Assembly: GCA_965232265.1 (NCBI GenBank)
Contig: CBDDPH010000002.1
Span: 3,782,001 to 3,846,000, forward strand
DNA: 64,000 nt
Direction: 5' to 3'
Source: VXRD01 sp965232265
Lineage (GTDB): Bacteria > Latescibacterota > UBA2968
Shown: in pieces, positions 16,554-24,042 of the stretch
Layout of the letters: every line of letters begins with the position of its first letter
How positions within the stretch are numbered: the stretch's first letter is position 1
Notes under the pieces: generated by a model
What the model saw: only the letters and a program-made list of their open reading frames with translations
What the model was told of the DNA's origin: nothing
The model's database searches: none
Program-made: the position numbers and the translations under genes

Positions 16554-16880
16554 TCAGAACCCCGGCATATTCATGCCGGGCGGAATGAGGCCCGCTGTGG
16601 CTTTCTGCATCTCTGCCTCGGCCATGTCCGCAGCTTTTTGACGCGCCTGCTGAACCGCCGCCAGCACGAGGTCTTCCAGCATTTCCACATCTTCGGGATC
16701 GACGACTTCGGGATCAATTTTTATCGATAAAATATCTTGATGCCCACTGGCCCTGACTGTCACCATACCCCCACCCGAAGTTGCCTCTACCTCTTTTGCC
16801 CCCAGATCTTCTTGCACCCTGGCCAGCTTGGCTTGCAACTTCTGGGCCTGCTTCATCATCGCGCCCATACCTTTTGCCAT
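16554..16880 (-). CDS. ybaB: YbaB/EbfC family nucleoid-associated protein
   Basis: A 108-residue small DNA-binding protein of the YbaB/EbfC family. The N-terminal coiled-coil MKQAQKLQAKLARVQEDL is followed by the beta hairpin GGGMVTVRASGHQDILSIKIDPE and a C-terminal helix. AAGGAG precedes the ATG. It sits between dnaX and recR, the standard order. Confidence 0.95.
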   Translation of the reverse strand: MAKGMGAMMKQAQKLQAKLARVQEDLGAKEVEATSGGGMVTVRASGHQDILSIKIDPEVVDPEDVEMLEDLVLAAVQQARQKAADMAEAEMQKATAGLIPPGMNMPGF

Positions 16881-16922
16881 ACCCTATCTCCTTACAAATC
16901 AATGTTCCCAACGCAGCAATCC

Positions 16923-18647
16923 CTACCTAATCACTTCCCCACCAAACACCTGCATTACCATCTGCACGCGCTCATCTTCTTCTGCGCCCTTCTCCTCAAC
17001 GATTTGCTCTTTATTCTCCTCGTACACAACCTCACACGAAATGGTAACCGGCCCCCCAAAAATATTGCGCGCAACCTCTCCGACCTGAGCGCGGCTGCGC
17101 CGCACCTGATTGGCGTGAAATTCGCGGTGCTTTGGAAAAGCCACCAATAGCTGTCGCCCATCCATTGCGCGTGGCTGACCTTCGGCCAAAAATGTGCCCA
17201 ACGACATTTTCTCCACTTTTACTGCTTGCACGAATTGCGCCCACTTACTTTTTACAACAGAAAAGTCTGGCGGATCTTCTGAAGATACATCTGGCACTAG
17301 CGGGATTTCTTCTCGTGGCTGTTCTGCCACGGGACTACCATTGCCCTGCTGTTGCGGTGGTGGAGATTTGGGAACCGTTGTTGGCGGAGATAATTTGGCG
17401 CGATCTGCCCTCCTGTCTGCGCCAGATGAAGTCGCTTTCTGCTGCGGTGCAGGTCTGGACAATGGCCGCCGTTCACCAGCAGGCACGCGACCAGATACCG
17501 TCCCTTGGCTTTTTATCCCCCGCTCGAGTTGTTCTAATCTCCCAACCAAAACCTGCAAATCCACACTTGACGTCATCTGCACCAGCTTCATAATCGTCAA
17601 TTCGAGCCAGAATCGAGGCTCGGTCACTCGGCTAATCTGCGTTTCCAGTTCACTCACAGCATTGAGCATACGCACGAGATCTGCCTCTTCAAATTGCGCG
17701 GCGACCTCTACATATTGCACGCGGTCAAATTCTAGTTCATCTGTTAAATCTCCTGCGGCACAAGCAACGAGCAAATGTCGAAAATGCGCCATCAGCCCAG
17801 CCACAAATTCACCCAAATCACTGCCTTCGCGTGTCAGTTTGTCAACAATCTCCAATGCGCGGGCACTATCCCGCCCCACAATGGCTTGAGTCAGGTCAAA
17901 ATACACATCTCGAGGAATCAAACCCAGTAAGTTCTGTATGGCATCTTCCGTAATATCAGCATCTGAGAATGCAATGACCTGATCCAACAAACTCAGTGCA
18001 TCGCGCATGCCCCCATCGGCTTTCCGAGCAATTAAAAACAGCGCGGACTCTTCTGCTATTACGCCTTCTTCATCCACCGCCTGTTTGAGCTCTTCCACAA
18101 TTGCCACGGGTGGAATGCGCCGAAAATTGTAGCGTTGACACCGGGATAAAATGGTCTCGGGCACTTTGTGAGCCTCGGTCGTCGCAAATACAAAAACGAC
18201 ATGCGCTGGCGGTTCTTCGAGCGTTTTGAGCAAGGCATTAAAAGCCTCAGTCGTGAGCATGTGTACTTCGTCGATAATATAAACCTTGCGCTTGCCCTGC
18301 GAAGCCGCATACCCCACCTCTTCGCGCAATTGCCTGATCTCATCAATCCCGCGATTTGAAGCCCCGTCAATCTCCAGCACATCCATGCTGTTGCCCTGGC
18401 GAATGGCAACGCATGAAGCGCATTTCCCACACGGTTCAGCCGTTGGCCCCTGCTCGCAATTAAGCGCCATGGCAAGCAATCGCGCCGTAGTCGTCTTACC
18501 CGTTCCTCGCGGTCCGGAAAAGAGATACGACTGCGCCACGCGCGCCAGCCGAATGGCGTTTTGCAATGTGGTGGTCACATGGCTTTGTGCAACCACTGTT
18601 TCAAATGCCTGTGGCCTCCGCTTTCGGGCCATTACCGTGTAAGACAT
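16923..18647 (-). CDS. dnaX: DNA polymerase III subunits gamma and tau
   Basis: About 574 residues. The AAA+ clamp-loader core starts at residue 1 and has Walker A GPRGTGKT at 45-52, a four-cysteine zinc module (CEQGPTAEPCGKCASC) at about 64-79 and the IIDEVHML Walker B. A Pro/Ser-rich linker and tau-type C-terminal domain follow. I start at the ATG at 18647, preceded by TTTGGAG; the frame stays open upstream but would run into the SRP RNA gene. No strong slippery A-run for a gamma frameshift was seen. Confidence 0.95.
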   Translation of the reverse strand: MSYTVMARKRRPQAFETVVAQSHVTTTLQNAIRLARVAQSYLFSGPRGTGKTTTARLLAMALNCEQGPTAEPCGKCASCVAIRQGNSMDVLEIDGASNRGIDEIRQLREEVGYAASQGKRKVYIIDEVHMLTTEAFNALLKTLEEPPAHVVFVFATTEAHKVPETILSRCQRYNFRRIPPVAIVEELKQAVDEEGVIAEESALFLIARKADGGMRDALSLLDQVIAFSDADITEDAIQNLLGLIPRDVYFDLTQAIVGRDSARALEIVDKLTREGSDLGEFVAGLMAHFRHLLVACAAGDLTDELEFDRVQYVEVAAQFEEADLVRMLNAVSELETQISRVTEPRFWLELTIMKLVQMTSSVDLQVLVGRLEQLERGIKSQGTVSGRVPAGERRPLSRPAPQQKATSSGADRRADRAKLSPPTTVPKSPPPQQQGNGSPVAEQPREEIPLVPDVSSEDPPDFSVVKSKWAQFVQAVKVEKMSLGTFLAEGQPRAMDGRQLLVAFPKHREFHANQVRRSRAQVGEVARNIFGGPVTISCEVVYEENKEQIVEEKGAEEDERVQMVMQVFGGEVIR

Positions 18648-18689
18648 AAAAACTCCAAAGGGGCCATGCCAACCCCAGCCCCCAACCGA

Positions 18690-18968
18690 AAAAAGGTCGT
18701 GCACCGCGCTTCGAACCGCTACCCCAGGGCGTTCAACGAGCGCTGGCTCCTGCCAGGTGCCCCTGCGGCACACGCACCGATTTGCTTACCGCTGCTACCT
18801 TCCGGTCCTGACGGGGTTCGGCATAGGCACGTTGCGCAGGACCTGACGATCAACGCTGCATACTCATTGACCGCGATCCAAAATACCGGTTCTCAGACGT
18901 GGAATTCGACCCCGCTATAGCGGATTGCGGGCTACAGGGCACCGCTATCTCCCCGTCTAGCACGACCT
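18690..18968 (-). ncRNA. ffs: Signal recognition particle RNA, large (Alu-containing) bacterial type
   Basis: About 279 nt. The SRP54-binding helix is unmistakable (core GTCAGGACCGGAAGGTAGCA around 18793-18812), flanked by CCTGCGCAAC and GTGCCGCAGG arms. Upstream lies an Alu domain like that of the B. subtilis scRNA: GTGCTAGACGGGGAG, CCCTGTAGCCCGCAATCC and GGGTCGAATTCC. The ends pair perfectly (18960-18967 with 18695-18702), and a run of six T follows at the 3' end. It lies just upstream of dnaX, as in Bacillus. It guides FtsY/Ffh-dependent membrane targeting. Confidence 0.93.
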
Positions 18969-19021
18969 AAAAACAGTGAGTACAAGAGGGGGCTTACCTC
19001 TCGCCTCTTAACAATATATTT

Positions 19022-19098
<77 letters not shown>

Positions 19099-19099
19099 C

Positions 19100-19471
19100 C
19101 TAAACCGTTTCAACCACGATGTTGCCCACGCCCGAAACGGACTTGAGCACCGTGGCATCGCCCAGCACCCGCCCAATAATATTGACGGGACTTGCGGGGC
19201 GAATTTCATCTCCATGACTGGCCGGGGTCTGACCGTAAAAAATGCAAAATGCATGACCCGGCGGCCAATATCCGAGGTCGTTTAACGCCACAGTTTCACA
19301 GGCATCTTCGGGACCCGCTTGAACGGGAATCGCAAAGTAAATCTCATCGCCCCATGTATTAAACGAACAATCCAGCGGCAAAACCTCGCGAACTTTGTCT
19401 GCTGTTTGCGAATCGTTTAACTCGGCGTCGAGTTCAATATCGCCAACTGTAATGCGAATGGGATGCGGCAT
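19100..19471 (-). CDS. Cyclophilin-like fold protein (TM1367 family)
   Basis: About 123 residues. The start MPHPIRITVGDIELDAELND and the later YFAIPV, WPPGHAFCIFYG and ASPVNIIGRV stretches fit the small cyclophilin-like TM1367 family; its function is unknown and peptidyl-prolyl isomerase activity is not established. I start at the ATG at 19471, because the frame upstream runs into tRNA-Ser(GGA). The gene is squeezed between tRNA genes and its stop lies 3 bp from tRNA-Ala, so it may be co-transcribed with them. Confidence 0.8.
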   Translation of the reverse strand: MPHPIRITVGDIELDAELNDSQTADKVREVLPLDCSFNTWGDEIYFAIPVQAGPEDACETVALNDLGYWPPGHAFCIFYGQTPASHGDEIRPASPVNIIGRVLGDATVLKSVSGVGNIVVETV

Positions 19472-19488
19472 AACAACCTCGTGTATTT

Positions 19489-19578
<90 letters not shown>

Positions 19579-19637
19579 AATATAGCTGTAAGCGATCAGC
19601 TACGTTTTTCTCACACATGCACCTGTGTGCTTATTTT

Positions 19638-19727
<90 letters not shown>

Positions 19728-19736
19728 AAAATATAT

Positions 19737-20195
19737 TTACTTTTCGCGCAAAGTTTGAAAAAACGCCCGCAACATCTGGCTACACGCATCTTCTAAAACG
19801 CCTCGGCGCACATATAGGCGATGATTCAGACGTGTATCTTCCACAATATTTCTCAGGGATCCGCAAGCCCCGGTTTTGGGATCGCAAGCCCCAAACACCA
19901 ACCGGGACAATCGGGCGAGCACCATAGCACCTGCACACATCGCACAGGGTTCCAGTGTTGCGTAAAGCGTGCAGTTATTTAGCCACCGAACGCCCAACTT
20001 TTTTGTCGCCTGCCCAATAACGAGCATTTCGGCATGTGCTCTGGGATCATTCCATTGTACAACGCGATTGTGCTCTCGTGCGATGACCTCGCCACTGTGC
20101 ATCACCACAGCACCAACAGGCACTTCTCCTTCCCTTGCTGCGACTTGGGCTTCTTCGAGCGCGAGCGTCATGCCTGTCAGGTCATCATCCTGCAC
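19737..20195 (-). CDS. tadA: tRNA-specific adenosine deaminase
   Basis: Deaminates A34 to inosine in tRNA-Arg(ACG). Catalytic zinc motifs are intact: HAE (DPRAHAEML) and PCAMC (LEPCAMCAGA). Started at the GTG at 20195, preceded by GGAG with 5-nt spacing, it is 152 residues and its N-terminus aligns with the B. subtilis enzyme; an ATG eight codons later is the alternative. A longer frame reaching 20390 overlaps the neighbouring dioxygenase and is not believed. It lies 10 bp upstream of the tRNA-Ser pair. Confidence 0.93.
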   Translation of the reverse strand: MQDDDLTGMTLALEEAQVAAREGEVPVGAVVMHSGEVIAREHNRVVQWNDPRAHAEMLVIGQATKKLGVRWLNNCTLYATLEPCAMCAGAMVLARLSRLVFGACDPKTGACGSLRNIVEDTRLNHRLYVRRGVLEDACSQMLRAFFQTLREK

Positions 20196-20277
20196 GCTTA
20201 CTCCAAAAGTTGGGGAATTGCGCCCGGTTACAAGGAAAAAAAATATACGGGTTTCCCCACACAGAGTCAACCACCAA

Positions 20278-21054
20278 TCAGGGCATCCAGATATTCCACT
20301 CGCCGTATTTTTCCCAGATGCGACATGCGTCACAGGCACACATCCAGCGGAGGGCAAAACGCGGTTTGTTCCTTGTATTGAGAGAGCCACAGTGTACTAA
20401 CAGATAATGAAAAAACAGGACATCTCCTCGGGACGGCCTCAACTCAATCGGCTCTCCCAGATCGAACCTTTGTTGCGGTTTCGCAAAATCTGATAACATT
20501 CGATACCGGTCTGGATCCTGCACTGCCATCTCGCTGAACTTCCGATGTGTCCCTGGCCAGACCGCAGTCCCACCGCCCTGCGCAACACCAGAATCGAGAT
20601 AAGTCAGAGAGGAAACCCGAAATGACCCTGGAAAAACATCAAAAGGTCGATGTCCGCCATCGACATGCCCACTGAGATAATCCCAGCCTCTCGGAACCGG
20701 AAATACACTGCGTGCCCACACAGCCTCGGGCCGTGGTTTCCGACAGTGAAAGGCATCTACATTCTCCCGAACCAGTTGGCTCTGCGCCTCGTAAAAAGCG
20801 GGCGTACAACAAGCCAGCAACGCGGGATCTCGAACCCCAAAATGCTCAATCACCCCCTGGCGGGCGATTGTTGTCACCCCATCTGTTTTGTCTGGCAAAG
20901 GAGACCACGAAGCCGGATCATCCCGATCCATCCCGAGCACAGACCACATCGCAGCTTCCGCATTGGCAATTGTCTCTTCTGGAATTAATCCCGACACCAG
21001 CACATACCCATCCCGGTCGTATTGCGCCAGTTGCTCTTGTGAAAGCATAGCCAT
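20278..21054 (-). CDS. Phytanoyl-CoA dioxygenase (PhyH) family protein
   Basis: A 258-residue Fe(II)/2-oxoglutarate oxygenase. The iron triad appears as H130-x-D132 (SGHVDGGHRP) and distal H221 (LLVHCGS), with an Arg near residue 231 for 2-oxoglutarate. The N-terminal FDxDGYV-type start (YDRDGYVLV) is typical. The substrate is unknown; members act on small molecules ranging from quaternary amines to natural products. The start may be the second in-frame ATG at 21048, better spaced from AGGGG. First of four PhyH genes in the window. Confidence 0.88.
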   Translation of the reverse strand: MAMLSQEQLAQYDRDGYVLVSGLIPEETIANAEAAMWSVLGMDRDDPASWSPLPDKTDGVTTIARQGVIEHFGVRDPALLACCTPAFYEAQSQLVRENVDAFHCRKPRPEAVWARSVFPVPRGWDYLSGHVDGGHRPFDVFPGSFRVSSLTYLDSGVAQGGGTAVWPGTHRKFSEMAVQDPDRYRMLSDFAKPQQRFDLGEPIELRPSRGDVLFFHYLLVHCGSLNTRNKPRFALRWMCACDACRIWEKYGEWNIWMP

Positions 21055-21078
21055 CCCCTGATTAAAAAAACACTCAGA

Positions 21079-21801
21079 TCAATCTCGGACCTCATCCTCC
21101 ACCTCATCAATTTCCCGAACGCGCGCGGCATATTGCCCACCTTCAAACGGGGTGCTCAACCACGTCGCAACAATCTCTTTCGCCACAGTATCGCCCACCA
21201 CGCCGACACCGAGACACAAAATATTGGCATCCACATGGGCGCGGGCAAATTTGGCCGATGTCACATCGTGACACGAAACAGCGCGAATCCCCTTTACCTT
21301 ATTCGCAACGAGAGCAGCCCCCGTACCGCCCCCATCGACCACAATACCCGTCATCAAATTTTTCTCCAGAACAACATCCGCCACCGTTTTTGCCACACCG
21401 ACATAAGACGTCTCTTGCGGGCTATGAACGCCACAATCCATCACTTCTCGCCCGGCATCTTGCAACATAAGCACAAGCTGTTTCTTCAGTTCAAATCCCT
21501 TGTGGTCTGCACCAATAGCTATGACACTCGATTTCTGCGGCTCTTGAACCACCACCTCGTCATCAGCCACGACCAGACGCACCTTCTGCTGCCGTATCAA
21601 ATCTCGCGCCAACGGCGTCACAATCGCATTGGACGTCACATAAACCGCATCGCCACCACGACTTATCGCAGCTCTGACCAGATCCTCCGTCACCAGATTC
21701 ACCGGCGGATCAATCGGTGCAGATACCGCGCCCCCCTCCAACGCCTTCAACCGCCGCACAACTTCGGCAACAATCCGCTGTATCAATTTTTCATCTGACA
21801 T
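21079..21801 (-). CDS. RpiB/LacAB-type sugar-phosphate isomerase with N-terminal extension
   Basis: About 240 residues. The C-terminal 145 residues are a ribose-5-phosphate isomerase B domain (IAIGADHKGFELKK, then DGGGTGAALVANKVKGIRA, CLGVGVVGD). Before it lie about 85 residues absent from ordinary RpiB: a short amphipathic helix (EKLIQRIVAEVVRRLKAL), then a segment with VTSNAIVTPLARDLI. Such helix-plus-linker extensions are seen on enzymes packed into bacterial microcompartments, so it could be a cargo isomerase; that is inference, and no shell gene is in the window. The ATG at 21801 lacks a good ribosome-binding site. Confidence 0.8.
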   Translation of the reverse strand: MSDEKLIQRIVAEVVRRLKALEGGAVSAPIDPPVNLVTEDLVRAAISRGGDAVYVTSNAIVTPLARDLIRQQKVRLVVADDEVVVQEPQKSSVIAIGADHKGFELKKQLVLMLQDAGREVMDCGVHSPQETSYVGVAKTVADVVLEKNLMTGIVVDGGGTGAALVANKVKGIRAVSCHDVTSAKFARAHVDANILCLGVGVVGDTVAKEIVATWLSTPFEGGQYAARVREIDEVEDEVRD

Positions 21802-21860
21802 AAGCAAGGGGCTGGGGACTGAGGGCCAGGGACTGGTGGAGCGGGTGGTTGGGCTAACCT
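21802..21860. repeat. GC-rich intergenic repeat related to those at 42227 and 55051
   Basis: The complement of this segment reads CCCAACCACCCGCTCCACC then AGTCCCTGG, closely echoing CAGTCCCTGCGCCGCTCCACC at 42234-42252 and CCCGCCCAACCCACCAGCCC at 55051-55070. It appears to be a dispersed noncoding repeat family. Confidence 0.5.
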
Positions 21861-22006
21861 CTGGAAACATAGATGTTCACCGGAGGGATGTCAAGGAGAA
21901 GGAGATTGCCTTGATATCCAGACACCGAAAAATCAACGGGTCAAAAATTGCGCTTGACACTCCTATTCACTTCCCGTAGATTTGGTCGCTATTGGAAATA
22001 TGGCGT

Positions 22007-22082
22007 TCCGGCGTAGCTCAGCTGGCAGAGCAAGTGGCTGTTAACCACTGGGTCGTAGGTTCGAGTCCTACCGCCGGAGCCA
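22007..22082 (+). tRNA. tRNA-Asn (anticodon GTT)
   Basis: 76 nt with encoded CCA. Acceptor TCCGGCG pairs with CGCCGGA. Anticodon stem AGTGG/CCACT holds the loop CTGTTAA, anticodon GTT. T arm GTAGG-TTCGAGT-CCTAC is standard. It stands alone on the plus strand at the edge of an accessory zone. Confidence 0.97.
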
Positions 22083-22116
22083 AAAATACCCCTCGCTGAA
22101 CTTTGATCTATCTCTA

Positions 22117-22166
22117 AAGGCCGTGAGTTTTTGCCTCCACAGGGCAATACTTACGGCCTTTTGTTT
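22117..22166 (+). terminator. Rho-independent terminator of tRNA-Asn
   Basis: A 12-bp stem (22117-22128 with 22149-22160, one G-T pair) caps an inner TTGCC/GGCAA stem and is followed by TTTTGTTTT. Confidence 0.88.
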
Positions 22167-22217
22167 TAGCTCTGCATTATTAACAGAGCCGTCATTAACG
22201 CTAGAAGGAGGTTAAAC

Positions 22218-22631
22218 GTGAAAACACATCGTGAAATGATTGATGAATGGATGAAAGATCCAGAATTTGTCGCTGAATACGACGCGCTTGCGGATGAATT
22301 TGAGCTTTTTGATGAAATGCTCAGAGCCAGAAAAAATGCAGGTTTAACCCAGGCTGATGTGGCTAAAAAGATGGGCACCAAAACGCCCGCAGTTGCACGT
22401 CTTGAAGCATCGTCCGCGATATTGCTCAATCATCCTCAAGAAGATCTCTCAGGAAATTGCACAGCCTGTTCCATAGTCTCGATTTCTTCATCCGTCATAT
22501 CGTCAAAGTGGCTTGCGCGTTTTCGTGCGGACAGGCGACCGTTGTTTTGGAGACAGAAGCGAATAAAAAGATCAATCTGTCGGTCGGGCATATCGACGGT
22601 ATTTTGGATTACTCGTTTGGCCGCATCGTAG
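22218..22631 (+). pseudogene. Truncated XRE-type antitoxin (HigA-like), C-terminus replaced
   Basis: A GTG start after a perfect AAGGAGG opens a protein whose first 64 residues match HigA/XRE antitoxins of the RelE-HigB type (HREMIDEWMKDPEFVAEYDA, then LTQADVAKKMGTKTPAVARLEA). Family homology stops at about 22410 in the helix-turn-helix, and the frame then continues antisense to the 3' end of fic until 22631. The missing part would complete the fourth and fifth helices. No RelE-type toxin lies upstream. I read it as a remnant cut when the fic segment arrived; a short functional DNA-binding peptide is not excluded. Confidence 0.75.
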
Positions 22632-23953
22632 TTGGCCAGGAAGGCCAGTTCATCGGCGAGTTCGGTATCGATGGTCTGGTCGATAAACCGAAACAGAGCC
22701 TCTGCCTGGGTAGTCAGGTCGATATAGCGGTACCATATCGCGGTATCGTTGTGCACAGTCAAGCGCCCATCCTGGTCGAGTGTATATTCCACCAGAGGCA
22801 TGAGTTGTCGAGAGAACGCATCCAGCGAAGCGTCGTAGTCGGATGGATTCTTCAGCATAACCGCCGATATGGGAAACATAACGCTTTCGGGTGTAAAGCC
22901 TCGCCGAGCGAGAATATTGTGGATCAAGAAGCGATGGATACGACCATTACCATCCTCAAAAGGGTGTAGAAAGACGAATCCATAGGCAATGGCAGCAGCT
23001 TGAATCACGGGTGGGACAGCACCGGCTTCCATGCGTTTGTGGGTGGCTATGAGACCTTCCATAAGGCCAGCTAAATCGTCGGGCTTTGGGGCCACAAAGT
23101 GGATATGCTCTCTCTGCCATGCCACAGTTTGTCCGACGTAATTTTGTGTCACTCGATAGTCGGGGTCCTGGAACCGGGCGTCAACGATGCGGTTCTGCAA
23201 GTCAATCAACCGCGGTTTTTGACAAAAATCCTCTTGCTCGGCCAGTTGGAGCAGTGCTATGAAGCGTTCGGTTCGGGTTGAGGAAGGGGTGATGCGTTCG
23301 ATTTCATAAGACGATTTCGTTTCCTTGGTGTACAGGTAGCTGAGCGCACGTTTCAACAATTCTGGCGCGTACCGAGACACGACTTGCTGGCATCTGGTAT
23401 GCAATGCTTTCGTTTCAAAGTCTCGAAGAATATCGGTGCGACGAATTGTGGGACAGAAACGGCGCTCACCAGTCAGATTATTGTTGATCCGCTGACGGCG
23501 AACCTTGAGAGCAGGCTCGACCGTATAATAGGCATCCGGATCGAGGAGATCGATGTAATTTCCCCGATTCAGGTCATCCAGGGGGAGTATCTTCCCGGTC
23601 AGGAACTCATAGAAAAACCACAGTCGCCTGGCATACTTACCGGTCGGTTTCGAGCGGACATAGTCGAGGAAATCATCCTCTGATACTTTCTGGAACAAAC
23701 TGGCGAGAATTGCGAGATTTGTCCCATCGTATTTGAGCGCAAATTCCAGATGGTCGCCCAATGTCTCACCGGGCCAGTACTGGAATGGATAGACCTCTTT
23801 GATGATCCCCCCGAGGGAATCAATCCTGTGGGTTCCTCTAATAGTCACCATAGACGTGTGCCAATTCGGGATGGCGTCAAGGTCATACTGTTCAATCAGT
23901 GCCGCATACCCCGCGAGCCTGTATAGCGATTGATTTTTATGGTGTTTAGCCAT
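22436..23953 (-). CDS. Fic family protein (probable AMP transferase)
   Basis: About 505 residues. The Fic core motif HPFEDGNGRIHR (canonical HPFxxGNGRxxR) is intact, so nucleotidyl transfer to a target hydroxyl is expected. A possible N-terminal inhibitory helix (KSSYEIERI, resembling S-x3-E-G/N but with Arg in the last place) precedes it, consistent with a class II self-inhibited Fic. The ATG at 23953 (AKHHKNQSLYRL) is preferred over an upstream frame with hydrophobic AT-rich codons. Its tail runs against the truncated antitoxin gene. Targets are unknown. Confidence 0.87.
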   Translation of the reverse strand: MAKHHKNQSLYRLAGYAALIEQYDLDAIPNWHTSMVTIRGTHRIDSLGGIIKEVYPFQYWPGETLGDHLEFALKYDGTNLAILASLFQKVSEDDFLDYVRSKPTGKYARRLWFFYEFLTGKILPLDDLNRGNYIDLLDPDAYYTVEPALKVRRQRINNNLTGERRFCPTIRRTDILRDFETKALHTRCQQVVSRYAPELLKRALSYLYTKETKSSYEIERITPSSTRTERFIALLQLAEQEDFCQKPRLIDLQNRIVDARFQDPDYRVTQNYVGQTVAWQREHIHFVAPKPDDLAGLMEGLIATHKRMEAGAVPPVIQAAAIAYGFVFLHPFEDGNGRIHRFLIHNILARRGFTPESVMFPISAVMLKNPSDYDASLDAFSRQLMPLVEYTLDQDGRLTVHNDTAIWYRYIDLTTQAEALFRFIDQTIDTELADELAFLANYDAAKRVIQNTVDMPDRQIDLFIRFCLQNNGRLSARKRASHFDDMTDEEIETMEQAVQFPERSS

Positions 23954-24042
23954 AGCACATCCCGGAAAAATGATTATGAAATGAAAATTATAGTTATTTT
24001 TTGGCAGATGGCAAGAAAAACAATTATAAAAAAACACTTGAA

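Noticed and set aside
18648..18773. Upstream extension of dnaX
   Set aside because: It overlaps the SRP RNA terminator and stem; the ATG at 18647 has a good ribosome-binding site.
20196..20390. N-terminal extension of TadA
   Set aside because: It overlaps the 3' end of the dioxygenase gene and has no family similarity; the GTG at 20195 fits known TadA lengths.
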